Below, piece after piece: positions 35,099 through 43,797 of a stretch of 64,000 nucleotides of DNA (positions are counted from its first letter, which is position 1; every line of letters begins with the position of its first letter). The position numbers and the translations under genes are program-made. The notes under the pieces were generated by a model. That model was not told the origin of the DNA and ran no database searches. It saw nothing but the letters and a program-made list of their open reading frames with translations. The stretch is taken from the NCBI RefSeq assembly GCF_002556545.1, contig NZ_CP022685.1, forward strand, positions 3,534,001-3,598,000, in the 5' to 3' direction. This stretch comes from Streptomyces formicae. GTDB taxonomy: Bacteria; Actinomycetota; Actinomycetes; Streptomycetales; Streptomycetaceae.

Positions 35099-35141
35099 GC
35101 GTCGTCTTTGCGGAAGCCCGGTACGGCGCGTCTCGTCGGGG
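35099..35141 (-). ncRNA. Guanidine-III riboswitch (ykkC-III) controlling sugE
   Basis: Read on the minus strand, the segment contains ACGAGACGCGCCGTACCGGG and, after a short loop, AAAGACGACGC. These match the conserved blocks of the guanidine-III aptamer known from Thermobifida (ACGAGGUGCGCCGUACCCGG and AAGACGGCGC). P1 can form from CCCG with CGGG, and P2 from GCGCCGU with ACGACGC with one mismatch, giving the expected pseudoknot layout. The aptamer ends about 40 nt before the start codon of sugE and its GGAGGTG ribosome site, consistent with control of translation. Confidence 0.85.
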
Positions 35142-35170
35142 TCCCCCCAAGGTAGCAAAGCCCATGCGAA

Positions 35171-35200
35171 AGGGGCTGGTGACGATGGTCACCAGCCCCT
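35171..35200. terminator. Strong hairpin terminator after the GroES-like gene
   Basis: A perfect 13-bp inverted repeat (AGGGGCTGGTGAC and its complement) with the 4-nt loop GATG lies 13 bp after the GroES-like stop codon. It separates that gene from the sugE riboswitch downstream. Confidence 0.9.
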
Positions 35201-35212
35201 CCGCGAGACGTG

Positions 35213-35557
35213 TTACAGGTACAGGCCCGTCGAGTCCTCCGAGCCCTCGAACCGGTCCGCGGCCACGGCGTGCAGATCGCGCTCACGCATCAGGACGTAC
35301 GCCACGCCCCGCACCTCGACCTCGGCCCGGTCCTCCGGGTCGTACAGGACCCGGTCGCCGGGCTCCACCGCGCGCACGTTCTGCCCGACCGCGACCACCT
35401 CGGCCCAGGCGAGCCGTCGGCCCACGGCCGCGGTCGCGGGGATCAGGATGCCGCCGCCGGAGCGCCGCTCGCCCTCGCTGGTGTCCTGCCGCACGAGCAC
35501 ACGGTCGTGCAGCATGCGGATCGGCAGCTTGTCGTCGTGGTGGGTCTTCTCGCTCAC
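35213..35557 (-). CDS. GroES-like 10-kDa co-chaperonin paralogue
   Basis: This 114-aa protein matches the Cpn10 fold: LPIRMLHDRVLVRQD at the start, a mobile-loop equivalent ERRSGGGILIPATA, and GDRVLYDPEDRAEVEVRGVAYVLMRERDLHAV. No groEL gene is adjacent, and the sequence departs from canonical GroES (YSGTEV-type motif lost), so it is probably a divergent paralogue. The GTG at 35557 begins VSEKTHHDDKL. It is followed directly by a strong terminator. Confidence 0.8.
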   Translation of the reverse strand: MSEKTHHDDKLPIRMLHDRVLVRQDTSEGERRSGGGILIPATAAVGRRLAWAEVVAVGQNVRAVEPGDRVLYDPEDRAEVEVRGVAYVLMRERDLHAVAADRFEGSEDSTGLYL

Positions 35558-35622
35558 GCCCCGAAACCTACCTGTCCCCCGCCCGGCCATGGGCCGCCGG
35601 GTCGCCGTTGCCACCTGCCCGT

Positions 35623-35949
35623 TCAGCCGCTGCGGCGCCGGGAGCTCACCACGAGGAGCCCCACGAGGCCCACCGCCACCAGGGCCACCGGGACGATCCG
35701 CTCGATCCGGGGCGAACCGTCCTCCGAGACGAGCTGGCCCTTCACGTCCGAGACGAAGCGGTTCGCTCCGACGTACGCCCGGCCCAGTGAGTTGTCCACG
35801 CTCGCGGCGACCTTCGCCTTCGCGTCGCCGACGATCGTCTTGGGGTGGACGCGCACTCCGATCTCGTCGAGCGTCTCGGCCAGCTGGCCGCGCCGGCGCT
35901 TGATGTCCGCCTCGATCTGCGCAGGGGTCCTGGCATCCGCATCCGACAC
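35623..35949 (-). CDS. DUF3618 membrane protein
   Basis: A 108-aa protein with the DUF3618 signature at the N-terminus (ADARTPAQIEADIKRRRGQLAETLDEIG), an amphipathic middle region and one C-terminal membrane helix (IVPVALVAVGLVGLLVVSS) with a basic end. Function is unknown. The GTG at 35949 has GGAGG at a good distance. It is divergent from bcp. Confidence 0.85.
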   Translation of the reverse strand: MSDADARTPAQIEADIKRRRGQLAETLDEIGVRVHPKTIVGDAKAKVAASVDNSLGRAYVGANRFVSDVKGQLVSEDGSPRIERIVPVALVAVGLVGLLVVSSRRRSG

Positions 35950-36117
35950 CGCGCTGCCTCCGTGGTCGTGTCCGAGAGTCGTCGTATCCGACGGTCTGTG
36001 GATGTGTGACCCACAGTCCGTTGTCCCACAGTCTGTCAGCTTCGCGGTCACCGCACCCCACGGCACCCCCATTACGCTCATGACCGTCACTGCACCGTTG
36101 CGAGGAGACCGAGAGAC

Positions 36118-36585
36118 ATGAGCGAGCGACTCACGCCGGGCGACACCGCCCCCGCCTTCACCCTGCCCGACGCCGACGGCAAGGACGTCTCGCTTGCCGA
36201 CCACAAGGGCCGCAAGGTCATCGTGTACTTCTACCCGGCCGCCCTCACCCCCGGCTGCACCAAGCAGGCCTGCGACTTCACGGACAACCTCGACGTGCTC
36301 GCGGCCGCCGGGTACGACGTCATCGGCGTCTCCCCCGACAAGCCGGAGAAGCTCGCCAAGTTCCGCGAGCAGGAGAACCTCAAGGTCACGCTGGTCGGCG
36401 ACCCCTCCAAGGCGACGCTCGAGGCGTACGGCGCCTTCGGCGAGAAGAAGCTGTACGGCAAGACGGTGACGGGCGTCATCCGCTCCACCGTGGTCGTCGA
36501 CGAGCAGGGCAAGGTCGAACACGCCTTCTACAACGTCAAGGCGACGGGGCACGTGGCCAAGATCATCCGGGATCTCGGCGTCTGA
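36118..36585 (+). CDS. bcp: Bcp-type thiol peroxidase (peroxiredoxin)
   Basis: The 155-aa product is a PrxQ/Bcp peroxiredoxin. The peroxidatic cysteine lies in YPAALTPGCTKQACDF, and the second cysteine five residues later in QAC makes it the atypical 2-Cys kind. It reduces hydrogen peroxide and organic peroxides with thioredoxin in the cytosol. The ATG at 36118 follows GAGGAGACCGAGAG. A good terminator lies just downstream. Confidence 0.93.
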   Translation: MSERLTPGDTAPAFTLPDADGKDVSLADHKGRKVIVYFYPAALTPGCTKQACDFTDNLDVLAAAGYDVIGVSPDKPEKLAKFREQENLKVTLVGDPSKATLEAYGAFGEKKLYGKTVTGVIRSTVVVDEQGKVEHAFYNVKATGHVAKIIRDLGV

Positions 36586-36611
36586 GCCGTTCCCTCCCCT
36601 TTTGCCGTGTG

Positions 36612-36644
36612 ACGAAGGCCCCTCTCCCGGGGGGCCTTCGTTTG
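36612..36644 (+). terminator. Rho-independent terminator after bcp
   Basis: ACGAAGGCCCC pairs with GGGGCCTTCGT across a short loop, followed by TTTG. It lies 27 bp after the bcp stop codon. Confidence 0.88.
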
Positions 36645-36708
36645 CGTCGGCGTTCTTCGAGCAAGTGATCTCAAGGGGATCTGCCCGAAGAACGAAAGGA
36701 ACCACTCC

Positions 36709-38205
36709 ATGGCGGCCCACGAAGAGACCGAGGCCGATACCGAGGCGGTCAAGCGCCACCGCGCGCTTTTCCGGGCCGTCAGACGGCGCAAGAACCCGCC
36801 GCTGCGCCGCACCGACATCACGGTCACGGACGAGGCCGCGGTCAAGCGGGCGGTCAAAGCGGCCTCGCTCGGCAACGCCATGGAATGGTTCGACTTCGGC
36901 ATCTACAGCTATCTGGCCGTGACGATCGGCCACGTCTTCTTCCCCTCGGGGAACGACACGGTCCAGCTGGTCTCGTCCTTCGCCACCTTCGCGGTGTCGT
37001 TCCTGGTGCGCCCCATCGGTGGCATGGTCTTCGGCCCCATGGGCGACAAGATCGGCCGCAAGAAGGTCCTCGCGCTGACGATGATCCTGATGGCAGTGGG
37101 CACGCTGGCCATCGGCCTGATCCCCTCCTACGCCACGATCGGCTTCTGGGCGCCGGTCCTGCTGATCTTCTTCCGCCTGGTCCAGGGCTTCTCGACGGGC
37201 GGTGAGTACGGCGGCGCCTCCACCTTCATCGCCGAGTACGCGCCCGACAAGCGCCGCGGCTACTTCGGCAGCTTCCTCGAGATGGGCACCCTCGCCGGGT
37301 ACACCGGCGCGGCGGGCCTCGTCCTCATCCTCAACAGCGCCCTCGGCTCCGACTCCATGGAGTCCTGGGGCTGGCGCATCCCGTTCCTCGTCGCGGGCCC
37401 GCTCGGCCTCGTCGGCCTCTACCTGCGGCTGCGCCTCGACGAGACCCCGGCGTTCCAGAAGATGGAGGACGCGACCTTCCACTCCGCCTCCGAAGGCGCG
37501 TCCACCGTGGAGACCACGGCCAAGGGCGACCTCGCCAAGATCTTCCGCGACCACTGGCCGAAGCTGGTCCTCTGCATCGCCCTGGTCGGCGCGTACAACA
37601 TCACCGACTACATGCTCCTGTCGTACATGCCGACGTACCTCTCCGACGAGCTCGGCTACGACGACTCGCACGGCCTCCTGATCCTCATCGCCACCATGGT
37701 GATCCTGATGCTGATCATCACCCAGGTGGGCCGCCTCTCCGACCGCTTCGGCCGCAAGCCGCTCCTGATGACGGGCATGGTCGGCTTCCTGGTCGTCTCG
37801 ATCCCCGCGTTCCTCCTCATCAAGCAGGGCAGCCTGATCGCGGTCTCCGGCGGCATGCTCCTGCTCGGCCTCTCCCTGGTCTGCCTCCTCGGCACGATGT
37901 CGGCGACGCTCCCCGCCCTCTTCCCCACCTCGGTCCGCTACGGCTCCCTCTCCGTCGGCTACAACCTCTCCGCCTCCCTCTTCGGCGGCACGGCCCCCCT
38001 GGTCATCACGTCCCTGATCAGCATCACGGGCACGGACATGATCCCGGCGTACTACTCGATGGCGGCGGCGGTCGTCGGCGTCATCGCGGTGGCCTGCATG
38101 AAGGAAACGGCCCAGAAGCCGCTGGAGGGGTCGCCTCCGTCGGTGGAGACGAAGGAGGAGGCGGCGGAGATGGTGGAGGCCCAGACTCCGGCTCCGAAGT
38201 TCTGA
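36709..38205 (+). CDS. MFS transporter of the metabolite:H+ symporter family (ProP-like)
   Basis: The 498-aa protein has twelve predicted helices and the MHS subfamily signatures: GNAMEWFDFGIYSYLA at helix 1, GDKIGRKKVL after helix 2, RLVQGFSTGGEYGGASTFIAEYAP in pieces in helix 4 and the following loop, and GRLSDRFGRKPLL later. It is closest in pattern to ProP-type glycine betaine/proline carriers, although substrates in this family also include alpha-ketoglutarate and shikimate. The ATG at 36709 follows GAAAGGAACC. The C-terminal tail is acidic rather than the coiled coil of E. coli ProP. Confidence 0.87.
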   Translation: MAAHEETEADTEAVKRHRALFRAVRRRKNPPLRRTDITVTDEAAVKRAVKAASLGNAMEWFDFGIYSYLAVTIGHVFFPSGNDTVQLVSSFATFAVSFLVRPIGGMVFGPMGDKIGRKKVLALTMILMAVGTLAIGLIPSYATIGFWAPVLLIFFRLVQGFSTGGEYGGASTFIAEYAPDKRRGYFGSFLEMGTLAGYTGAAGLVLILNSALGSDSMESWGWRIPFLVAGPLGLVGLYLRLRLDETPAFQKMEDATFHSASEGASTVETTAKGDLAKIFRDHWPKLVLCIALVGAYNITDYMLLSYMPTYLSDELGYDDSHGLLILIATMVILMLIITQVGRLSDRFGRKPLLMTGMVGFLVVSIPAFLLIKQGSLIAVSGGMLLLGLSLVCLLGTMSATLPALFPTSVRYGSLSVGYNLSASLFGGTAPLVITSLISITGTDMIPAYYSMAAAVVGVIAVACMKETAQKPLEGSPPSVETKEEAAEMVEAQTPAPKF

Positions 38206-38230
38206 CGACCACCCCCTCTCCTGCCGCCAC

Positions 38231-38260
38231 GGCCCGTTCCACTTCCAAGTGGGGCGGGCC
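38231..38260 (+). terminator. Hairpin terminator after the ProP-like gene
   Basis: CCACTT pairs with AAGTGG around a 2-nt tip, extended by GGCCCG with CGGGCC below. It lies 26 bp after the stop codon. Confidence 0.7.
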
Positions 38261-38346
38261 GTTCCGCATTTCGGAGGTGACCATCCGATTAACGGTTCGT
38301 TAGTCCGTACGAGGCTGCGAACGAGTGGCCGGGAGGGGAGGGTGAC

Positions 38347-39000
38347 ATGCCGATTAGTCCGTACACCAGGGAGCGCCTGGAGGAGGCGGCACGCTCGTCA
38401 CGGACGTTGTCCGAGGCGCTGAGAAGGCTGGGGGTGGATCCGAAGAGTTCGACGCGACGGTACGTCCACGAGCGGATGAAGAAGCTCGGAGTGGATACGT
38501 CGCACTTCGAGCGGGAGGGGGCGCGGTGGACCCGGGAGATCTTGGAGCCAGTGGTCGCCGACTCCACGAGCGTGTACGAAGTGTTGCGCCGACTCGGGCT
38601 CGACCTCGTGGGCGGACAGCACACCCACATCAACCGCCGGATCAAGGCGTACGGGATCGACACGTCGCACTTTCAGGCACCGGCACGGCGCAGCGATGCC
38701 CGGCGCTGCCGGACACCAGAGGCTTTGCTCGTTCGGCAAACAGCCGCTCACACCCGGCGCATCCCCAGCGATCGCCTCAAGCGTGCGATGACAGCCTTGG
38801 GGGTGCCTGAGCGGTGCGCTCGCTGCGGCACTGAGGCGGTATGGAGAGGCCATCCGCTCCCGCTTGAGGTCGACCACATCGACGGCAACTGGCGGGACAA
38901 CCGCATCGAGAACCTTCGGTTTCTGTGCCCCAACTGCCACTCGACGACGGATAGTTACCGGGGGCGCGGCAAGCGACGGCCCAAGAGCGACGCTTCATGA
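38347..39000 (+). CDS. HNH endonuclease with N-terminal helical DNA-binding repeats
   Basis: The 217-aa protein has a C-terminal HNH nuclease. Zinc-binding CARCG and CPNCH frame the core LEVDHIDGNWRDNRIENLRFLCPNC (pieces at about residues 175-200), with the catalytic histidine in VDHIDG. The N-terminal half has two related segments (SEALRRLGV..GVDTSHF and YEVLRRLGL..GIDTSHF) that probably bind DNA. Start ATG at 38347 behind GGGAGGG. It overlaps the next gene, a paralogue, by 4 nt. Such stand-alone HNH genes are usually mobile or phage-related. Confidence 0.82.
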   Translation: MPISPYTRERLEEAARSSRTLSEALRRLGVDPKSSTRRYVHERMKKLGVDTSHFEREGARWTREILEPVVADSTSVYEVLRRLGLDLVGGQHTHINRRIKAYGIDTSHFQAPARRSDARRCRTPEALLVRQTAAHTRRIPSDRLKRAMTALGVPERCARCGTEAVWRGHPLPLEVDHIDGNWRDNRIENLRFLCPNCHSTTDSYRGRGKRRPKSDAS

Positions 39001-39650
39001 GCAGCGGCGTGCAGTACACCCGAGAGAAGCTGGAGCAGGCAGCCGGACGGTGCGCGAACCTCGATGAGGTCATCGCCTACTTCGGCACCCGACCGTACAA
39101 AACGCTGCACCGCTACCTCATCGGGCGCTTCACTCACTTCGGCATCGACATCTCGCACTTCAGCCCCTCCGGCAGGCGAGTTCAGCCCAAGCGCGACGAG
39201 CTGCGTGCCGCGGTCGCGGAGTCCACCTCGATCGCGGAGACGCTTCGCCGCCTGGAGCGCCCTGACAACGGCAGGCAACGTGCGCTGTTGCGTCAGTGGA
39301 TTACCGAAGAGCGCCTCACGACTGCACATTTCTTGGGGCAGGCCCATCAGCGTGGGAAATCCCGCCCGGCCCTCATCAAACGGCCGGGGGCCATTCTCGT
39401 TCGACACGACGGCAAGCACCGGACACGGACGGTGCTGCTACGCCGTGCCCTCCGCGAAATGGGCGTACCCGAGGAGTGTGCCGAGTGCGGGACCGGCCCT
39501 GAATGGCTCGGAGATCCCATGACGCTGGAGATCGACCACATCAACGGCGACTGGAGCGACGACCGGCGCGAGAATCTGCGGCTGCTGTGCCCCAATTGCC
39601 ACGCGGTCACCAGCACGTGGTGTCGAGGAGGCCGTCGACGATCAGCCTAG
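38997..39650 (+). CDS. HNH endonuclease, tandem paralogue
   Basis: The 217-aa product has the same architecture as its upstream neighbour. N-terminal repeats (LDEVIAYFGTRP..GIDISHF and IAETLRRLERP) precede an HNH core with CAECG, LEIDHINGDWSDDRRENLRLL (pieces) and CPNCH. Identity to the neighbour is moderate, so the duplication is not recent. The ATG overlaps the upstream stop (ATGA). Both genes lie directly in front of a tRNA-like sequence, a usual target of mobile DNA. Confidence 0.82.
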   Translation: MSSGVQYTREKLEQAAGRCANLDEVIAYFGTRPYKTLHRYLIGRFTHFGIDISHFSPSGRRVQPKRDELRAAVAESTSIAETLRRLERPDNGRQRALLRQWITEERLTTAHFLGQAHQRGKSRPALIKRPGAILVRHDGKHRTRTVLLRRALREMGVPEECAECGTGPEWLGDPMTLEIDHINGDWSDDRRENLRLLCPNCHAVTSTWCRGGRRRSA

Positions 39651-39685
39651 GCAAACTTCACGCGCCCGGTACCATGGCGGTGCAT

Positions 39686-39758
39686 GCGCCCGTGCGCCAA
39701 CGGCTGAGCGGCGTCGTTTAGGTCGACGTGTTTGTCGGTTCGAATCCGACCGGGCGTA
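39686..39758 (+). tRNA. tRNA-like sequence, possible degenerate or atypical tRNA with UAG anticodon
   Basis: A 7-bp acceptor stem (GCGCCCG with CGGGCGT, one G-U pair), a canonical T arm (GTCGG-TTCGAAT-CCGAC) and a 7-nt anticodon loop TTTAGGT on a CGTCG/CGACG stem can be drawn. The anticodon would be UAG, which reads the leucine codon CUA. But leucine tRNAs have a long variable arm, here it is only 5-6 nt. The D-stem competes with the anticodon stem for the same bases, and no CCA is encoded (ACC then G). It could be an unusual tRNA, a relic, or a tRNA mimic. Confidence 0.5.
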
Positions 39759-39816
39759 CCGACGCCGAAGGCCCGGTCCGCGCATCCAGCGGCCCGGGCC
39801 TTCGCCATCCGCACCG

Positions 39817-40419
39817 TCAGCCCAACAACTCCCGAACCACCGGCACCAGCCCCCGGAACGCCTTCCCCCGATGGCTGATCGCGTTCTTCTCGTCCGCCGT
39901 CAGCTCCGCGCAGGTGCGGGTGTCCCCCTCCGGCTGGAGGATCGGGTCGTAGCCGAAGCCGCCCGTGCCCGAGGGGGACGTGCGCAGGGTGCCCAGGAGG
40001 CGGCCCTCGACCACGCGTTCCGTGCCGTCGGGGAGGGCGAGTGCTGCCGCGCAGGCGAAGTGGGCCGCGCGGTGTTCGGGGGCGATGTCGGCGAGTTGGG
40101 CGAGGAGGAGGTCCAGGTTGGCCTGGTCGTCGCCGTGGCGGCCTGCCCAGCGGGCGGAGAAGATGCCGGGGGCGCCGTTGAGGACGTCGACGCAGAGGCC
40201 CGAGTCGTCGGCGACCGCGGGCAGGCCCGTGGCCTGGGCGAGGGCGTGTGCCTTGAGCAGGGCGTTCTCGGCGAAGGTGACGCCGGTTTCCTTGACGTCG
40301 GGGATCTCGGGGTAGGCGTCCGCGCCGACGAGGTCGTGAGTGAGCCCTGCGTCGGCGAGGATCGCCTTCAGTTCCGTGAGCTTGCCTGCGTTGCGGGTGG
40401 CGAGGATGAGGCGGGTCAT
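39817..40419 (-). CDS. rdgB: RdgB/HAM1 XTP/dITP pyrophosphatase
   Basis: The 200-aa enzyme matches the Ham1 family: LATRNAGKLTELKAIL at the N-terminus, PAVADDSGLCVDVLNGAPGIFSARWAG in pieces near residue 65, and GFGYDPIL later, together with SHRGKAF. It hydrolyses non-canonical purine nucleoside triphosphates (ITP, dITP, XTP) to monophosphates, cleaning the nucleotide pool. Start ATG at 40419. The rph gene lies close upstream on the same strand with a small lipoprotein gene between; rph-rdgB linkage is common in actinobacteria. Confidence 0.93.
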   Translation of the reverse strand: MTRLILATRNAGKLTELKAILADAGLTHDLVGADAYPEIPDVKETGVTFAENALLKAHALAQATGLPAVADDSGLCVDVLNGAPGIFSARWAGRHGDDQANLDLLLAQLADIAPEHRAAHFACAAALALPDGTERVVEGRLLGTLRTSPSGTGGFGYDPILQPEGDTRTCAELTADEKNAISHRGKAFRGLVPVVRELLG

Positions 40420-40453
40420 GCCGTCCAGTATCCCGGGGCGCGACCCGCGTCCG

Positions 40454-40849
40454 TCACGGCGTGCAGACCTTCGTCAGTTCGCCCGCCGCGTCCGTGACCG
40501 GGGAGACGTCGGGAGTCGCGTCGCCCTTCTTGACGGCGTCGCGGACGTTGTCGACGGCCTTGTCGAGGTCGTCGACCGCCTTGTTGACGTCGGTGTTGTC
40601 GGTCTTGTCGCCGATCTTGTCGAGGTTCTTGCCGATGTCGTCGAGCGCCTTGTCCGCCTCGGCCGGGTTGTCGCCGGCGTTCTCCACGGCCTGCTGGAGG
40701 TCGGTGACGCTGTCGGCGATCGTGTCGGCGGTCTGGACGCAGTCGAGGGCCTTCGAGACGGCGTCACAGCCGACGAGGCCGATGCCGCCGGGCACGGCGA
40801 TGAGAACGGTGGCGACAGCGGTGGCGATACGGCGGTGGCGCGCGGCCAT
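40454..40849 (-). CDS. Small lipoprotein-like secreted hypothetical protein
   Basis: A 131-aa protein with an N-terminal signal sequence and a possible lipobox ending IGLVGCD. An alpha-helical, Asp/Lys-rich region with heptad-like repeats follows (DKALDDIGKNLDKIGD, DDLDKAVDNVRDAVKK). Family unknown. The ATG at 40849 follows GGGGAGGGACC. It lies between rph and rdgB. Confidence 0.7.
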   Translation of the reverse strand: MAARHRRIATAVATVLIAVPGGIGLVGCDAVSKALDCVQTADTIADSVTDLQQAVENAGDNPAEADKALDDIGKNLDKIGDKTDNTDVNKAVDDLDKAVDNVRDAVKKGDATPDVSPVTDAAGELTKVCTP

Positions 40850-40965
40850 GGTTCGGTCCCTCCCCAGGGTGCGTACGGGCGCACGGCGTTCGTCCGTGCG
40901 CCCGTACTCTTACGTACTCCTAACAACGCCCGCGAGGGGGTTGTTGGTTGCTTCCGCCCCGGTGG

Positions 40966-41715
<750 letters not shown>

Positions 41716-41761
41716 GCGTTGAGCCTAGCCTTTGGGCGGTACCCCGGGGTGCTGTCCCCTG

Positions 41762-41823
41762 GGGGCTGCGCCCCCAGACCCCCCTGTCGCGCTTCGCGCT
41801 CGTCCTCAAACGCCGGACGGGCT
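41762..41823. repeat. Interspersed Streptomyces intergenic element
   Basis: A GC hairpin (GGGGGCTGCGCCCCC) is followed by CCTCAAACGCCGGACGGGCT at 41804-41823. The same 20-mer, or a one-base variant, recurs at 47760, 47905 (inverted), 51360 and 58121 in this window, so it belongs to an abundant repeat family. Confidence 0.85.
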
Positions 41824-41829
41824 AAAACC

Positions 41830-41862
41830 AGAGGCCCCGTCCGTGTGCTGGACGGGGCCTCT
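41830..41862. terminator. Hairpin terminator downstream of nagF
   Basis: A perfect 13-bp stem (AGAGGCCCCGTCC and its complement) with a 7-nt loop lies 25 bp after the nagF stop codon on the minus strand. Confidence 0.88.
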
Positions 41863-41887
41863 CTCAGCGAGTCGGCGGGTCAGCGAC

Positions 41888-42121
41888 TCACATCATGTCT
41901 TCGATGTCCGCGGCGATCGGGTCCGCGTCGGTGCCGATGACGACCTGGACGGCGGTGCCCATCTTGACGACGCCGTGGGCGCCGGCGGCCTTGAGGGCGG
42001 CGTCGTCGACCAGAGCCGGGTCCTTGACCTCGGTGCGGAGGCGGGTGATGCAGCCCTCGACCTCTTCGATGTTGTCGATGCCGCCGAGCCCGGCAACGAT
42101 CTTCTCAGCCTTGCTGGCCAT
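41888..42121 (-). CDS. nagF: PTS EIIB component for N-acetylglucosamine
   Basis: The 77-aa protein is a stand-alone EIIB domain of the glucose/GlcNAc family. The phosphorylated cysteine lies in VEGCITRLR at about residue 32. It passes phosphate from EIIA to the sugar bound by the membrane component. In Streptomyces coelicolor NagF serves the NagE2 transporter, and here too it sits beside two EIIC genes. The ATG at 42121 is followed by a normal domain start (ASKAEKIVAGLGG). Confidence 0.9.
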   Translation of the reverse strand: MASKAEKIVAGLGGIDNIEEVEGCITRLRTEVKDPALVDDAALKAAGAHGVVKMGTAVQVVIGTDADPIAADIEDMM

Positions 42122-42285
42122 GGTGTTTCTCCCTGCTTTTAAAGGATGCGGCCTCGACGCACCGTAGGTCCGCTTTGTCACGGTAACGCACGGTTGGACC
42201 ATCTTCGCGGGCGGTTACGGCAGTCGTGCCCAATGATGACGATCAAGGTGCCGTCCCTCATCGGGCGGTTCCCACCCGTTTCCGC

Positions 42286-42303
42286 AACTGGTCTACACCA
42301 GTT
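42286..42303. promoter_or_regulatory. DasR-binding site (dre) between nagF and nagE1
   Basis: AACTGGTCTACACCAGTT has 7-bp arms and matches the dre consensus (ACTGGTCTAGACCAGT-like) bound by the GntR regulator DasR. It stands 43 bp before nagE1 and could also act on the divergent nagF. DasR releases these sites when glucosamine-6-phosphate accumulates. Confidence 0.88.
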
Positions 42304-42345
42304 TTCAACGACCGCCAAACCAGGCTTGTTCCGGGAAGGACGCCG

Positions 42346-43659
42346 ATGAGCTCCGACGCCGCCGCGGTGCCACAGAAGAAGTGGTGGAACGGCCTGTTCC
42401 AAGGTCTCCAGAAGATGGGCCGCAGCCTTCAGCTGCCCATCGCGGTGCTGCCCGCCGCCGGTATCCTCAACCGGCTCGGCCAGCCCGACGTGTTCGGCGA
42501 CGACGGCCTGGGCTGGACGAACGTCGCGAAGGTCTTCGCCGCGGCGGGCGGCTCGCTGCTCGACTCCTCGCTCGGCCTGCCGCTGCTGTTCTGCATCGGC
42601 GTCGCGATCGGCATGGCGAAGAAGGCGGACGGCTCCACGGCGCTCGCCGCGGTCGCGGGCTTCCTCGTGTACTACGCGGTCCTGCGGGCCTTCCCCGACG
42701 ACTGCCCGGCGGGCGCGGACTTCGCGGGCGCGGGGATGTGGAGCGGTCTGTGCGTGAACGAGGACGGCACGTCCGCGCAGGCCGCCTACCAGAACCCAGG
42801 GGTGTTCGGCGGCATCGTGATGGGCCTGCTCGCCGCCTGGTTCTGGCAGCGCTACCACCGCGTGAAGCTGGTCGACTGGCTCGGCTTCTTCAACGGCCGC
42901 CGCCTCGTACCGATCATCATGGCCTTCATCGGCCTGGTCTTCGCCGGGATCTGCGTGTGGATCTGGCCGCCCATCGGTGACGCGCTGACCAGCTTCTCCA
43001 AGTGGCTCGTCGACCTCGGCTGGCTGGGCTCGGGCATCTTCGGCGTGGCCAACCGCGCGCTGCTCACGATCGGCCTGCACCAGTTCCTCAATACGTTCGT
43101 GTGGTTCCAGTTCGGCGACTTCACCAAGCCTGACGGGACGGTCGTGCACGGTGACATCAACCGGTTCCTGGCGGGCGACCCGACCGCGGGCCAGTTCACC
43201 TCGGGCTTCTTCCCGATCATGATGTTCGCGCTGCCCGCCGCGGCCCTCGCGATCACGCACTGCGCCCGTCCCGAGCGCCGCAAGGTGGTCGGCGGCATGA
43301 TGCTCTCGGTCGGCCTGACGTCGTTCGTCACGGGCATCACCGAGCCCATCGAGTACTCGTTCCTCTTCATCGCGCCGCTGCTGTACGCGATCCACGCGGT
43401 GCTCACCGGTGTGTCGATGGCGGTGACGTGGGCGCTGGGCGTGAAGGACGGCTTCAGCTTCTCCGCGGGGTTGATCGACTACGTCATCAACTGGAGCCTC
43501 GCGACCAAGCCATGGATGATCATTCCGATCGGTCTGTGCTTCGCCGCGCTGTACTACGCGCTATTCCGCTTCGTCATCGTGAAGTTCAATCTGGCGACGC
43601 CCGGACGTGAACCGGAGGAGGAGGCGGAGGCCCTGGACCGGGAGCAGACCAAGGCGTAG
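42346..43659 (+). CDS. nagE1: PTS EIIC permease, GlcNAc family (NagE1 type)
   Basis: The 437-aa membrane protein contains the EIIC core of the glucose/N-acetylglucosamine PTS: LQLPIAVLPAAGIL, GVFGGIVMGLLAAW, FFNGRRLVPI, and the conserved FGVANRALLTIGLHQFLN and GITEPIEYSFLFIAP segments. It takes up sugar while EIIB phosphorylates it. The ATG at 42346 follows GGGAAGGA. A dre site lies upstream. It is clearly paralogous to the next gene. Confidence 0.9.
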   Translation: MSSDAAAVPQKKWWNGLFQGLQKMGRSLQLPIAVLPAAGILNRLGQPDVFGDDGLGWTNVAKVFAAAGGSLLDSSLGLPLLFCIGVAIGMAKKADGSTALAAVAGFLVYYAVLRAFPDDCPAGADFAGAGMWSGLCVNEDGTSAQAAYQNPGVFGGIVMGLLAAWFWQRYHRVKLVDWLGFFNGRRLVPIIMAFIGLVFAGICVWIWPPIGDALTSFSKWLVDLGWLGSGIFGVANRALLTIGLHQFLNTFVWFQFGDFTKPDGTVVHGDINRFLAGDPTAGQFTSGFFPIMMFALPAAALAITHCARPERRKVVGGMMLSVGLTSFVTGITEPIEYSFLFIAPLLYAIHAVLTGVSMAVTWALGVKDGFSFSAGLIDYVINWSLATKPWMIIPIGLCFAALYYALFRFVIVKFNLATPGREPEEEAEALDREQTKA

Positions 43660-43797
43660 AGACCCCTCCCGGGGAGCTCTCCTCCCCCTCCAGCAGGCCC
43701 TCGGACCTCAGGTCCGGGGGCCTTTGGTCTGTCATATACGGATATGGCCCAGCCCACAGGAATCGCGGGTTCCTTACGTCACCTTCACCGTGCTACA

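Noticed and set aside
35213..35557. Main groES gene
   Set aside because: No groEL is adjacent and the mobile-loop and lid residues differ from canonical GroES, so it is treated as a paralogue.
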